The notes under the pieces were generated by a model. It was not told where the DNA came from, ran no database searches, and was given only the letters and a program-made list of their open reading frames with translations. Positions 1 through 7,834 of a stretch of 14,664 nt of DNA are shown here, piece by piece. Source of the stretch: Planctomycetota bacterium (GTDB lineage Bacteria > Planctomycetota > UBA1135 > GCA-002686595); contig JABFRZ010000383.1 in the NCBI GenBank assembly GCA_013140785.1, forward strand, positions 1 through 14,664. Reading direction: 5' to 3'. Every line of letters starts with the position of its first letter. Within the stretch, counting starts at the first letter, position 1. The position numbers and the translations under genes were made by a program.

Positions 1-891
1 AGCCTGGACTGGGCCGCGCTCGAGCTGACGCGCGCCGAGTCGTTGCGCGCGGACGGCATCGCCAGCCAGGGCCGCGTGGACGAAATGCTGGCCCAACGCG
101 ACCGCGCCCGGGCGCACCGAGAATCGCTCGCGGCCGCGCTCGATTCCGCGCACGTGGGCGAGCGTTCGGTCGAACTCGAGCTCGCGCTCTCCGAGTCGCA
201 CCTCGGCGAAGCCGTGGCGCTGGTGGGGGTCAAGGCCGCCGAGCGCGAGCAGGCCAAGGCCACGCTCGACAAGACCGAGGTGCGCGCGCCCTTCGACGGC
301 GTGGTGGTGCTGAAGGATGCCGAGGTTGGCGAGGTGGTCTCGCCCAACGCGGCCTCCAGCCAGAGCCGTGGCTCGATCGTGACCATGGTCGATTTCGCGA
401 CCCTCGAAGTTCAGGTCGAGGTGCCCGAGACGAGTCTCGGGGCGGTCGTCCTGGGCTCGCCCGCCAAGATTTTCTTGGACGCCTATCCCGAGCACGCCTA
501 CGCCGGCCTGGTGCTGCGCATCTGGCCCACGGCGAATCGCCAGAAGGCGACCGTCGAGGTGCGCGTGGGCATCTCCGCTCCGGACGAGCGCCTGCGGCCC
601 GAGATGGGCGCGCGCGTCGTGTTCACTTCGTCCGCGGCCGCGGCCGTGGCAGCGGACGGCGAGTCGGCGAGCCCGGTCGTGCTCCTGCCGCGCAGCGCGG
701 TGGTGACGATCGACGGCCAACCGCACGTCTTCGTGCTCGAGCGCGACGTGGCGCACCAGCGCGCGGTGGTGCTCGGCGGCGAGCGTTCCGGGCGCGTGAT
801 CGTGGAGCGCGGACTCACGGACGGCGAGCGCGTGGTGGACGCGCCGCCCGATTCCCTGCGGGATGGCGAGCGCGTGCGGGTGTCGAGCTGA
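1..891 (+). CDS. Periplasmic adaptor (HlyD/MacA-type membrane fusion protein), 5' partial
   Basis: The reading frame is open from the first base, so the gene begins outside the window; 296 residues plus a stop are visible. Residues 1-84 are Ala/Glu/Arg-rich and helical, fitting the second arm of the adaptor's alpha-helical hairpin. A half lipoyl/biotinyl-like domain follows, with the family motif LDKTEVRAPFDGVVV at about residues 89-103. A beta-barrel domain comes next (about 128-215), then a membrane-proximal C-terminal domain ending ERVRVSS. In this family the adaptor links an inner-membrane transporter to an outer-membrane or periplasmic partner. The next gene, 32 bases downstream, is an ABC ATPase and two FtsX-type permeases follow, so it most likely serves that ABC system (MacA-like) rather than an RND pump. 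No outer-membrane efflux protein is visible, but one could lie upstream. The family call is firm; the substrate is unknown. Confidence 0.9.
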   Translation, partial: SLDWAALELTRAESLRADGIASQGRVDEMLAQRDRARAHRESLAAALDSAHVGERSVELELALSESHLGEAVALVGVKAAEREQAKATLDKTEVRAPFDGVVVLKDAEVGEVVSPNAASSQSRGSIVTMVDFATLEVQVEVPETSLGAVVLGSPAKIFLDAYPEHAYAGLVLRIWPTANRQKATVEVRVGISAPDERLRPEMGARVVFTSSAAAAVAADGESASPVVLLPRSAVVTIDGQPHVFVLERDVAHQRAVVLGGERSGRVIVERGLTDGERVVDAPPDSLRDGERVRVSS

Positions 892-923
892 GAAACCGGA
901 CCAACCGAGCCAACAAGGAACCC

Positions 924-1643
924 ATGTCGGAAGCGATGATCCAGGCGCGCGGACTCACCAAGCGCTACCAGCGCGGCGGCGAGACGCTGGTGGTGCTCGA
1001 CGGCCTCGACCTCGAGATGCAGGCCGGCCGCTTCTACGCCCTGATGGGGCCTTCGGGCTCGGGCAAGACCACGCTCCTGAACCTGATCGGCGGGCTCGAC
1101 CACGCGGACGAGGGCGAGCTGGTGGTGTCGGGCGAGAGCCTGGACGAGCTCGACGGGGCCGAGCTCGCGCACTGGCGCGCGGCCAACGTGGGCTTCGTGT
1201 TCCAGGGCTTCAATCTCATTCCGGTGCTGTCGGCCTTCGAGAACGTCGAGCTGCCGCTCAAGCTCACGCCGCTCTCGCGTGCCGAGCGCCGGAAGCACGC
1301 CGAGTACGCGCTCGAGCTGGTGGGCCTGAAGGACCGCATGCGGCACCGCCCCAAGCAGCTCTCGGGCGGTCAGGAGCAGCGCGTGGCCATCGCGCGCGCG
1401 ATCGCCACCGATCCCAAGTTGATCCTGGCCGACGAGCCTACCGGCGACCTCGACCGCAAGTCGGCCGACCAGGTGCTGGAGCTGCTCGCGCGCCTCAACC
1501 GCGAGTTCCAGAAGACCATCCTGATGGTCACGCACGATCCGCACGCGGCCAACTCGGCGCAGTCGGTGGTGCGTCTGGAAAAGGGCCAGCTGCAGGGCAT
1601 CGAGGACAACCCGGCGCCGACCGCGCGGAGCGCCGGGCGATGA
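924..1643 (+). CDS. ABC transporter ATP-binding protein, MacB/LolD type
   Basis: A 239-residue cytoplasmic nucleotide-binding subunit, the normal size for the LolD/MacB/FtsE group that pairs with FtsX-type permeases. Visible motifs are Walker A GPSGSGKTT (42-50), Q-loop Gln94 in FVFQGFN, signature LSGGQ (146-150) followed by EQRVAIARA, Walker B LILADEP with catalytic Glu171, D-loop GDLD and H-loop His204 in MVTHDP. All catalytic residues are present, so it should hydrolyse ATP. The signature continues with Glu where Gln is commonest, a tolerated variant. The start at 924 is backed by AAGGA at 915-919, five bases before the ATG. Its stop overlaps the next start as ATGA, implying translational coupling to the permease. 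Mechanotransmission or export of an envelope substrate is inferred from the operon. Confidence 0.95.
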   Translation: MSEAMIQARGLTKRYQRGGETLVVLDGLDLEMQAGRFYALMGPSGSGKTTLLNLIGGLDHADEGELVVSGESLDELDGAELAHWRAANVGFVFQGFNLIPVLSAFENVELPLKLTPLSRAERRKHAEYALELVGLKDRMRHRPKQLSGGQEQRVAIARAIATDPKLILADEPTGDLDRKSADQVLELLARLNREFQKTILMVTHDPHAANSAQSVVRLEKGQLQGIEDNPAPTARSAGR

Positions 1644-2794
1644 TGCGCCTGGTTTGGCGCCAGATCATCGGACACCCGGTGCGCTCGCTCCTGACCGTGG
1701 GCGCGGTGCTCGTGGGCGTGTTCCTGCTGTGCCTCCTGCGCAGCGTGGTCACGGCGCTCAACGCGGGCGTGGACGCCGCCAGCTCGGTGCGCCTGATGGT
1801 GCAGTCGTCGGTGAGCCTGTTCGTGTCGCTGCCGATCTCCTACCAGGCGCGCATCGCCCAGGTGGAGGGCGTGCAAGCCGTGGCCAAGTGGCAGTGGTTC
1901 GGCGGCTACTACCAGGACCCCTCGAACTTCTTCGGGCAGTTCGCCGTCGATCCCGTGCAGCAGTTCGAGGTCTACCCCGAGATCGAGCTGCCGGCCGAGC
2001 AGAAGCAACGCTTCCTCGAGCGCCGGAACTCCTGCATCGTGGGCGACCAGCTCTTCGAGCAATTCAAGGACGAGTGGCAGATCGGCGGCACGATCCCGAT
2101 GATCGGCGCGCTCTTCCCGCACCCCGACGGCGCCGACACGGCCTGGGAGTTCGAGCTGGCGGGCGTGTACCACTCGAGCAGCGGCGCGCTCGACAACCGC
2201 ACGCTGTTCTTCCAGTGGGACTACTTCGAGAAGACCGCCGACATCGAGGAGTGCGGCGTATTCGTGCTCAAGGTCGCGCCCGGCGCCGACGTCACGCGCA
2301 TCATGGCCGAGATCGACGCGCTGTACGAGAACGGCCCGCAGAAGGTACGCACCACGACCGAGAAGGAGTTCCAGCGTCAGTTCGTGACCATGCTCGGAGC
2401 CGTGCCGCTGTTCGTGAGCTGGATCGGTGGCGGGGCCGCGCTGGCGATCTTGCTGGCCTGCGTCAACACGATGCTGATGGCCGCGCGCCAGCAGGTGCAC
2501 GACGTGGGCATCCTCAAGGCCCTGGGCTTCACGGACGCGGCCACGTTCCGGCTGATGCTGGCCCAGTCGCTGAGCCTGTGCTGCCTGGGCGGTGCGTCGG
2601 GCGTGCTCCTTGCCCTGGCGACCGAGGGCTATCTCGTGGGCGTGCTCGGCACGTTCTTCCCGGGCTACACCATCGAGCCGCAGACGGTTGCGCTGGGCTT
2701 CGGCGCGGCGCTGGCGATGGGGTTGGTGGCTGGCCTCTTGCCCGCGGCGCAGTCGGCGCGGCTGAACTGCGTGCAAGCCCTGCGCGGAGCCTGA
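1640..2794 (+). CDS. ABC transporter permease, FtsX/MacB type (first of two)
   Basis: A 384-residue inner-membrane permease. The topology is that of the FtsX/LolC/MacB family: one N-terminal membrane helix (about 15-36), a large periplasmic domain (about 45-250), then three C-terminal helices (about 255-282, 308-330, 348-370). The cytoplasmic coupling segment reads HDVGILKALGFTDAATFRLM (287-306), the part that touches the ATPase. The start is ATG at 1640, which overlaps the ATPase stop; a second ATG follows directly at 1643. GGAG at 1627-1630 lies nine bases upstream. It sits between its ATPase and a second permease, so the two permeases probably form a heterodimer as in LolCE, although the adaptor gene upstream is more MacAB-like. 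The substrate cannot be read from the sequence. Confidence 0.9.
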   Translation: MMRLVWRQIIGHPVRSLLTVGAVLVGVFLLCLLRSVVTALNAGVDAASSVRLMVQSSVSLFVSLPISYQARIAQVEGVQAVAKWQWFGGYYQDPSNFFGQFAVDPVQQFEVYPEIELPAEQKQRFLERRNSCIVGDQLFEQFKDEWQIGGTIPMIGALFPHPDGADTAWEFELAGVYHSSSGALDNRTLFFQWDYFEKTADIEECGVFVLKVAPGADVTRIMAEIDALYENGPQKVRTTTEKEFQRQFVTMLGAVPLFVSWIGGGAALAILLACVNTMLMAARQQVHDVGILKALGFTDAATFRLMLAQSLSLCCLGGASGVLLALATEGYLVGVLGTFFPGYTIEPQTVALGFGAALAMGLVAGLLPAAQSARLNCVQALRGA

Positions 2795-2797
2795 GCC

Positions 2798-3961
2798 ATG
2801 CTCGTGCCCCTCAGCTACAACCTGCGCAGCCTGTGGGTGCGCAAGAGCTCGACCCTACTGACCGTGCTCGGGCTGGGCGCCACGGTCGCGATCGTGGCTT
2901 CGGTCCTGGCGCTGCAGCGGGGCTTCCTGACGATGTTCACCGCCGGAGGGCGCGAGGACGTCGCCGTGTTCTTGCGACCGGGGGCGACGGGCGAGGGCGA
3001 CAGCATGTTCCGCCGCGACCTCGGCCTGCGCCTGATCAAGACGCTGGGCGAGATCGAGAGCGACGCGCGTGGGCCGCTGGCCTCGATGGAGTGCTACCTC
3101 GCGGTGCTGGCCAAGAAGACCGACGGCGGCGAGACCAACGTGCCGCTGCGCGGGGTGCAGCCCGAGACCTTCCGCCTGCGCGGCGACGAGATCCGCATCG
3201 TCGCGGGCCGTAGCTTCACGCCCGGCAGCGACGAGGTCATCGTCGGGCGCAGCCTGGTGAACCGCCTGCAGAACACGCACATCGACGACGTCATCGTGCT
3301 CAACACGACGCCCTTCCGCGTGGTGGGCGTGTTCGAGCACGCGGGCGCGTTCGCCTCCGAGATCTGGGGCGACCTCGAGCGCTTCATGCCGACTCTCGGA
3401 CGCTATGGGCCGAACCGTGTGATCGCCCAATTGCGCCCGGGCACCGATCTCGCGGCGCTGAGCGCGCGCCTGGAGGACGACAAGGAGGTGCCGGCCAAGG
3501 TCGTGACCGAGCGCGCGTACCTCGAATCCCAGACGCTCGTGTTCGGCACGGCGCTGCTCGTGTTGGCGCGCGTCCTGGGCTTCATCATGGGGGTGGGCGC
3601 GATCTTCGCCGCCACCAACACCATGCTGGCCTCGGTGTCGGCGCGCACGAGCGAGATCGGGATCCTGCTCGCGCTGGGCTACCGGCCGCTGCCTATCTTC
3701 CTCTCGTTCCAGTTCGAGGCCATGCTGCTCGGCCTGCTGGGTGGGCTCTTGGGCTGCGTGTTGGCGCTGCCGCTGAACGGCATCGAGACGGGCGCGATGA
3801 ACTGGCAGACGTTCACGGAGTTTGCCTTCGCCTTCCAGGTCACGCCCGCCGTGCTCGCGGAGGCGGCGGGCTTTTCGCTCGTGCTCGGGCTCCTGGGCGG
3901 AGCCTTGCCCGCGTGGCGCGCTGCGCGCCTCGCGCCCACCGTCGCCCTACGACAGGGATAG
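2798..3961 (+). CDS. ABC transporter permease, FtsX/MacB type (second of two)
   Basis: A 387-residue permease of the same family as its upstream neighbour but clearly diverged from it. It has an N-terminal helix at about 18-40, a periplasmic domain to about 245, and three C-terminal helices at about 248-275, 300-326 and 350-374. The coupling segment TSEIGILLALGYRPL (284-298) follows the second helix, and the C-terminus PAWRAARLAPTVALRQG is typical of FtsX-domain permeases. It starts three bases after the previous stop, with GGAG at 2786-2789 as ribosome binding site; the same GCGGAGC string also precedes the first permease start. This suggests stoichiometric production of a two-permease complex. 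The family is certain; whether the transporter extrudes a small molecule, a peptide or a lipoprotein is open. Confidence 0.9.
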   Translation: MLVPLSYNLRSLWVRKSSTLLTVLGLGATVAIVASVLALQRGFLTMFTAGGREDVAVFLRPGATGEGDSMFRRDLGLRLIKTLGEIESDARGPLASMECYLAVLAKKTDGGETNVPLRGVQPETFRLRGDEIRIVAGRSFTPGSDEVIVGRSLVNRLQNTHIDDVIVLNTTPFRVVGVFEHAGAFASEIWGDLERFMPTLGRYGPNRVIAQLRPGTDLAALSARLEDDKEVPAKVVTERAYLESQTLVFGTALLVLARVLGFIMGVGAIFAATNTMLASVSARTSEIGILLALGYRPLPIFLSFQFEAMLLGLLGGLLGCVLALPLNGIETGAMNWQTFTEFAFAFQVTPAVLAEAAGFSLVLGLLGGALPAWRAARLAPTVALRQG

Positions 3962-3965
3962 ATCC

Positions 3966-4835
3966 ATGACTCTCCTCCAGCGTTCGCTCGTGCCCGCCCT
4001 CCTGGTCCTGTTCGGGCTCGGCCTGGCCTTTGGCCGGCAATCCAAGCAACCCGTCGTGCGCGCCGAGAAGGTGGCCGGCACGGTCTCGGTGCTCTTCGGT
4101 GAGGGCGGCAACATCGGCGTCTCGTCCGGCGCGGACGGGATCCTGATCGTGGACGACCAGTTCGAGCGCCTGGTGCCCGAGATCGAGGCCGCGCTGGCGA
4201 AGCTCGCGCCCGGCAAGGCCGCGCCGCGCTTCCTGGTGAACACGCACCATCACGGCGACCACACCGGTGGCAATGCGCACTTCGGCAAGTCGGCCGTGGT
4301 GCTGGCGCACGAGAACGTGCGCGCGCGGCTCCTGGACGAGAAGGCGCCCGCCACGGCCCTGCCGGTCGTGACCTACGCGGACGGGATCGCGCTGCACCTG
4401 AACGGCGAGGAGATCCGTGTCTTGCACGTGCCCGGTGCGCACACCGACGGCGACAGCGTGGTGTGGTTCAAGGGCTCGAACGTCGTGCACCTCGGCGACC
4501 TCTACTTCCAGCTCGGCTACCCGTTCGTGGACGTCGCCAGCGGCGGCAACGTGCTGGGCCTGATCGAGGGGTTGCGCGGGCTGCTGCCAGGGCTTCCGGC
4601 CGACGTGCGTCTCGTTCCAGGGCACGGCGTGGTCACCGGCAGGGAAGGCCTCGAGGAGTACGTGAAGATGCTCGAGACCCTCACCGCGCGCGTGCGCGAG
4701 CACCTAGCCGAGGGGCGCGACGTGAAGGCCATGCTGGCCGCGGGCGTGACCAAGGACTTCGATCCACGCTGGGGCAACTTCGCCTTCGTGCCGCCCGAGA
4801 AATTCGTGGCGAGCATCGTGGACAGCCTGCGCTGA
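3966..4835 (+). CDS. Exported metallo-beta-lactamase-fold hydrolase
   Basis: A 289-residue protein with an N-terminal hydrophobic segment (about 8-23, before GRQSKQ) that reads as a signal peptide or membrane anchor, placing the enzyme in the periplasm. The MBL fold is complete: the metal-binding motif HHHGDH gives His94, His96, Asp98 and His99, followed by His159 (PGAHTDGDS), Asp178 (VHLGD) and His220 (VPGHG). All dinuclear zinc ligands are therefore present and it should be active. The C-terminal region (about 225-289) is helical. The start at 3966 is favoured by AGGGA at 3954-3958 and by the leader; the longer frame from 3822 overlaps the permease gene. It lies four bases after the second permease gene and is surely co-transcribed, so it may modify the transporter's substrate. 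It could be a broad cyclase-, lactonase- or beta-lactamase-like enzyme; residues alone do not settle this. Confidence 0.88.
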   Translation: MTLLQRSLVPALLVLFGLGLAFGRQSKQPVVRAEKVAGTVSVLFGEGGNIGVSSGADGILIVDDQFERLVPEIEAALAKLAPGKAAPRFLVNTHHHGDHTGGNAHFGKSAVVLAHENVRARLLDEKAPATALPVVTYADGIALHLNGEEIRVLHVPGAHTDGDSVVWFKGSNVVHLGDLYFQLGYPFVDVASGGNVLGLIEGLRGLLPGLPADVRLVPGHGVVTGREGLEEYVKMLETLTARVREHLAEGRDVKAMLAAGVTKDFDPRWGNFAFVPPEKFVASIVDSLR

Positions 4836-4845
4836 TCTCCGCGCC

Positions 4846-4885
4846 AAAAAAAAACACCCCCGCGGCGCGCGGGGCGGCGGGGGTG
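4846..4885 (-). terminator. Rho-independent terminator of the outer-membrane protein gene
   Basis: A perfect 9-bp stem pairs 4855-4863 (CACCCCCGC) with 4877-4885 (GCGGGGGTG) around a 13-base loop. Read on the minus strand it is followed at once by nine T residues (4854-4846). This is a textbook intrinsic terminator 23 bases beyond the stop of the minus-strand gene. In the plus direction there is no T-tract after the stem, so it would not stop the ABC operon efficiently. Confidence 0.88.
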
Positions 4886-4907
4886 GTGTCGGGGTGTGCG
4901 CTGCGCG

Positions 4908-5540
4908 CTACAGCGACCAGCGGAACTGGAGTTCGAGCGAGTGCTGGGCGATGTCCAGCTCGTCCGTCGTGCCCGCGGTCGTGTCCTCGATATCGATCGG
5001 CTCGGTCTTGAAGTAGCGGTAGCCGATGCGCGCGTCGTAATTTTCGCCCAGGTTGTAGGCCAACCCCAAGCGTCCCTGGATGGCCGCGCCGCTGTTGTCG
5101 GTGATCCGCAGGCTGCCGCTGTCCCAGGCCGAGTACTTGATCGTCTTGGCCCAGCCGAGGCCCAGGCCTCCGTAGACCGAGTACTGCCGGGTGAATTTCC
5201 AATCGAGCAGGCCGTTCACCATGAAGGCCAAGGCCTTGGCGTCGTCGTCTGCCGCCGAGGCGATCGCGACGATGTCATCCTCGTCCACCGTGAAGGCCTG
5301 GTAGTAGGTCTCGAACTCGATGTCGTAGTCGAAACTCTCGTTGAGCTCGAAGCTGCGTCCGAGAGCAACGCCGGTCGAGAACCCTGGGTCGAAGCCGATC
5401 GTGCCGCCCGGCACGTCCTGCGCGTCCTCCGAGAACACGCCACCGAGGCTGAACTGCAGGTAGTAGGGCGACTCGTCGTCTTGCGCCCAGGCGCTCGATC
5501 CGAGGAGGGCGGTAGCGAACAGCAGGAACGGGGTCCTCAT
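4908..5540 (-). CDS. Outer-membrane beta-barrel protein (OMP_b-brl-like)
   Basis: A 210-residue exported protein. Residues 1-19 form a signal peptide (MRTPFLLFATALLGSSAWA, cleavage before QDDE). The mature part alternates polar and aromatic/hydrophobic residues in strands such as YGGLGLGWAKTIKYS (123-137) and YDARIGYRYFK (168-178), with Asp/Glu-rich turns, and ends HSLELQFRWSL. The aromatic residue near the C-terminus resembles the Bam recognition signal of small 8-stranded porin-like barrels. The length fits such barrels (about 190 mature residues). The start at 5540 is chosen because the signal peptide begins there; an in-frame ATG at 5648 would put 36 Pro/Arg-rich residues in front of it. 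The gene is monocistronic, with promoter at 5606-5633 and terminator at 4846-4885. The barrel is highly likely; no specific function (pore, adhesion or structural) can be assigned. Confidence 0.82.
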   Translation of the reverse strand: MRTPFLLFATALLGSSAWAQDDESPYYLQFSLGGVFSEDAQDVPGGTIGFDPGFSTGVALGRSFELNESFDYDIEFETYYQAFTVDEDDIVAIASAADDDAKALAFMVNGLLDWKFTRQYSVYGGLGLGWAKTIKYSAWDSGSLRITDNSGAAIQGRLGLAYNLGENYDARIGYRYFKTEPIDIEDTTAGTTDELDIAQHSLELQFRWSL

Positions 5541-5605
5541 GGGGCTCTCTGGATGCAGGGGAGTCAGAGTCCGACGCCCGTTCTCCGGGGGGCGGAAGGG
5601 CGCAG

Positions 5606-5633
5606 ATTGTAGGGCGGGCGAACGCACGGGCAA
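5606..5633 (-). promoter_or_regulatory. Candidate sigma70-type promoter of the outer-membrane protein gene
   Basis: On the minus strand TTGCCC (5633-5628) and TACAAT (5611-5606) are separated by 16 bases. The -10 matches TATAAT at five of six positions and the -35 matches TTGACA at four. It would give a leader of about 60 bases before the start at 5540. No transcription start is known, so this is a sequence match only. Confidence 0.55.
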
Positions 5634-5739
5634 GGCCGAGCGGCCCATCCGGAGTTCTCTCTCCCGCGCCCGTCCTACCTCGCGTGCGGGACCGGGCTAC
5701 GCTCGGCGCGAGGCCGGGCATCCCGGAGTGGGTGCCGAT

Positions 5740-5750
5740 CCGCTAGACTC
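5740..5750 (+). promoter_or_regulatory. Candidate -10 region of the rpmH-ygiQ transcript
   Basis: CCGCTAGACTC contains TAGACT (5744-5749), a common high-GC version of the -10 hexamer. It ends 21 bases before the L34 start, leaving a very short leader. The identical 11-mer lies upstream of sucC (12082-12092). No good -35 is visible 16-18 bases upstream here, so the call rests on the -10 and the repeat. Confidence 0.45.
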
Positions 5751-5770
5751 CCCGGCCCAAAACTCGCCCC

Positions 5771-5896
5771 ATGAAGACCAACATCCGCAAGAGCAAGGCC
5801 AAGCACGCCAAGAAGACCGGCTACCGCACGCGCCAGCGCACGGCCGGGGGGCGGAAGGTCAACCGGCGGCAGCGCGCCCGTCACGGCTCGTTCTGA
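5771..5896 (+). CDS. rpmH: Ribosomal protein L34 (bL34), divergent short form
   Basis: A 41-residue, extremely basic protein. Residues 17-36 (GYRTRQRTAGGRKVNRRQRA) follow the bL34 core pattern G-[FY]-R-x-R-x-x-T-x-x-G-R-x-V-x-x-R-x-x-A: Gly17, Tyr18, Arg19, Arg21, Thr24, Gly27, Arg28, Val30 and Ala36 align with the Escherichia coli protein. bL34 sits in the large subunit and contacts 23S rRNA. The usual Met after R-x-R is Gln22, and the N-terminus MKTNIRKSKAKHAKK differs from the common MKRTFQPS type. There is no clear Shine-Dalgarno; the ATG lies 21 bases after a candidate -10, so the leader is short. rpmH usually precedes rnpA; here a ygiQ-like gene follows after 9 bases. Another small basic nucleic-acid-binding protein is possible but less likely. 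Confidence 0.75.
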   Translation: MKTNIRKSKAKHAKKTGYRTRQRTAGGRKVNRRQRARHGSF

Positions 5897-5905
5897 GTCC
5901 GCCCG

Positions 5906-7834
5906 GTGAGCCTGCCCGCTGATGGCTACGCAGCGGGGACCGGGCCGCTCTTCACCATGACTGCTCGCAATCGCCAGGGCCTCAGCGGGCTCGCACCGTT
6001 CCTGCCGCGCACGCGCGCGGAGATGGCGGAGCGTGGCTGGGACGAGCTCGACGTCCTGCTCGTGACCGGCGACGGCTACGTCGATCACCCCTCGTTCGGG
6101 GTCGCCGCAATCGGGCGCCTGCTCGAGGCGCGCGGCTACCGCGTCGGGGTGCTGGACGTGCCGGAGCTCGAGCCCGACGGTTCGGGCTGGAAGCGCCTGC
6201 CCACGCCGCGGCTCTACGTCGGTGTCAGCGCGGGCACGATCGATTCGATGGTCACGAACTACACCGCCGCGAAGAAGCCGCGGCGGAACGACGTGTACCG
6301 GCCCAAGGGCCTCGCTCTGCGTCCGAACCGCGCCACGATCGCCTACACCGCCCAGGCGCGGCATCACTTTCCCGGCGTGCCCGTGATCGTGGGTGGGCTC
6401 GAGGCCGGACCGCGGCGTCTGGCGCACTACGACTACTGGCAGGATCAGCTGCGGCGCTCGATCCTGATCGACTGCAAGGCGGACCTGCTCGTGTGGGGCA
6501 TGGGCGAGCGCCAGTCGCTCGAAATCGCGCGGCGCCTCGAGCACGGCGAGAACCTCGCGGACCTCGGCAGCACCTGCCAGGTCGTGCGCGCGGACGAGCT
6601 CCCGCCCGACGTCCTGATCGTGCCGTCCTACGAGGAGCTCCTGCGCGATCCCGCGCTGCAGATCGAGCTCTTCAATGCCGTGCGAGCGGAGAACCACCCG
6701 GGCGCACGCTGCATCGCCCAGGGCCACGGTGCGCGCTTCGTGCTGCAGCATCCGCCGCTCGCGCCCTCTACGCAGGCCGAGGTCGATTCCTACTACGACC
6801 TGCCCTTCCGCCGCGAGTGGCACCCCGACCACGACGCCGCGGGCGGCATCGCCGCGCTCGAGCCCGTGCGCTGGAGCATCAACACGCACCGCGGCTGCAT
6901 GGCCGACTGCTCGTTCTGCTCGATCACGTTCCACCAAGGTAGAGCGATCCAGGGCCGCAGCGAGGAGTCGGTCCTGCGCGAGGCTGCGGCGATCAGCGCG
7001 CACCACGACTTCCGCGGCACGATCACGGACGTGGGTGGGCCGACCGCCAACATGTGGGGGCTCGGCTGCAAGCTGCTCGAGAAGGGCGACCCGTGCCTCG
7101 GGCGCGACTGCCTGACGCCGAACGTGTGCCCGGCCCTGCGCATCGACAAGACCTCGGAGGGCTACCGGCGCCTGCTCGCGCTGGTGCGTGGGACGAAGGG
7201 CGTCAAGCACGCCTTCGTGAGCTCGGGCATCCGCCACGACCTGCTGCGCTCGAAGACCGGCGAGCTCCTGCCGATCCACCACGACCTGGTCGCGCATCAC
7301 GTCAGCGGGCGCATGAAGCTCGCGCCCGAGCACGCCGCGCCTGAGACGCTGCGCGCGATGAACAAGCCCTCCTTCGACGTCTACGAGGCCTACGAGGCCG
7401 ACTACAAGAAGGAGTGCGCCGAGGTGGGCAAGGACCAGCACCTGGTCAACTACTTCATCGTCGGGCATCCGGGCACGGGGATGCGCGAGGCCGTACACCT
7501 GTTCGAGAAGCTGCTCGAGCGCAACTATTCGCCCGAGCAGGTGCAGGAGTTCCTGCCGCTGCCCATGACGCGCGCCTGCGTGCAGTACGTCACTGGCAAG
7601 GACCCGCTCACGCTGGAGGAGCTGTACGTCCCGCGCGGCGGGCGCGAGCGGCGCCTGCAGAAGGCACTCGTGCGCTGGAAAGACCCGGCCAACAGGAAGC
7701 TCGTGCACGAGGCCCTGGAGCTCGCCGGCCGCCGCGACCTGATCCTGTCCTTCGAGCAGGCCCTCAAGCGCCCGCAGCGTCAGCGCGTCGCCGCTCCCGC
7801 GGCCGAGCTCGAAGACCTCGACACCTGCGGCTGA
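5906..7834 (+). CDS. ygiQ: YgiQ family radical SAM protein
   Basis: About 642 residues from a GTG at 5906, or 625 from the ATG at 5957. The N-terminal half shows the family's conserved stretches: APFLPRTRAEMAERGWDELD, LVTGDGYVDHPSFG, GGLEAGPRRLAHYDYW (a B12-binding-like UPF0313 region). The radical SAM core starts at THRGCMADCSFCS, with the cluster cysteines Cys331, Cys335 and Cys338 spaced CX3CX2C, so it should bind a [4Fe-4S] cluster and SAM. Later motifs are GMREAVHLFEKLLERNYSPE and VQEFLPLPMTRACVQYVTG. It lacks part of the long C-terminal tail of the 739-residue E. coli protein. The reaction catalysed by this family is unknown to me. Neither start has a convincing ribosome binding site; the GTG lies nine bases after rpmH and may be reached by re-initiation. 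Confidence 0.93.
   Translation: MSLPADGYAAGTGPLFTMTARNRQGLSGLAPFLPRTRAEMAERGWDELDVLLVTGDGYVDHPSFGVAAIGRLLEARGYRVGVLDVPELEPDGSGWKRLPTPRLYVGVSAGTIDSMVTNYTAAKKPRRNDVYRPKGLALRPNRATIAYTAQARHHFPGVPVIVGGLEAGPRRLAHYDYWQDQLRRSILIDCKADLLVWGMGERQSLEIARRLEHGENLADLGSTCQVVRADELPPDVLIVPSYEELLRDPALQIELFNAVRAENHPGARCIAQGHGARFVLQHPPLAPSTQAEVDSYYDLPFRREWHPDHDAAGGIAALEPVRWSINTHRGCMADCSFCSITFHQGRAIQGRSEESVLREAAAISAHHDFRGTITDVGGPTANMWGLGCKLLEKGDPCLGRDCLTPNVCPALRIDKTSEGYRRLLALVRGTKGVKHAFVSSGIRHDLLRSKTGELLPIHHDLVAHHVSGRMKLAPEHAAPETLRAMNKPSFDVYEAYEADYKKECAEVGKDQHLVNYFIVGHPGTGMREAVHLFEKLLERNYSPEQVQEFLPLPMTRACVQYVTGKDPLTLEELYVPRGGRERRLQKALVRWKDPANRKLVHEALELAGRRDLILSFEQALKRPQRQRVAAPAAELEDLDTCG

Noticed and set aside
4855..4885. 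Same hairpin as a terminator for the plus-strand ABC operon
   Set aside because: There is no T-rich tract after the stem in the plus direction; only the minus direction has the nine T residues.
5541..5648. N-terminal extension of the outer-membrane protein from an ATG at 5648
   Set aside because: It would place 36 Pro/Arg-rich residues before a perfect signal peptide and would overlap the promoter at 5606-5633.
5675..7708. 677-codon open frame antisense to ygiQ
   Set aside because: Longer than many genes but low-complexity (Arg/Ala/His/Val-rich), lacks any recognisable domain, and is fully explained by the GC-rich codon bias of the strongly conserved ygiQ on the other strand.
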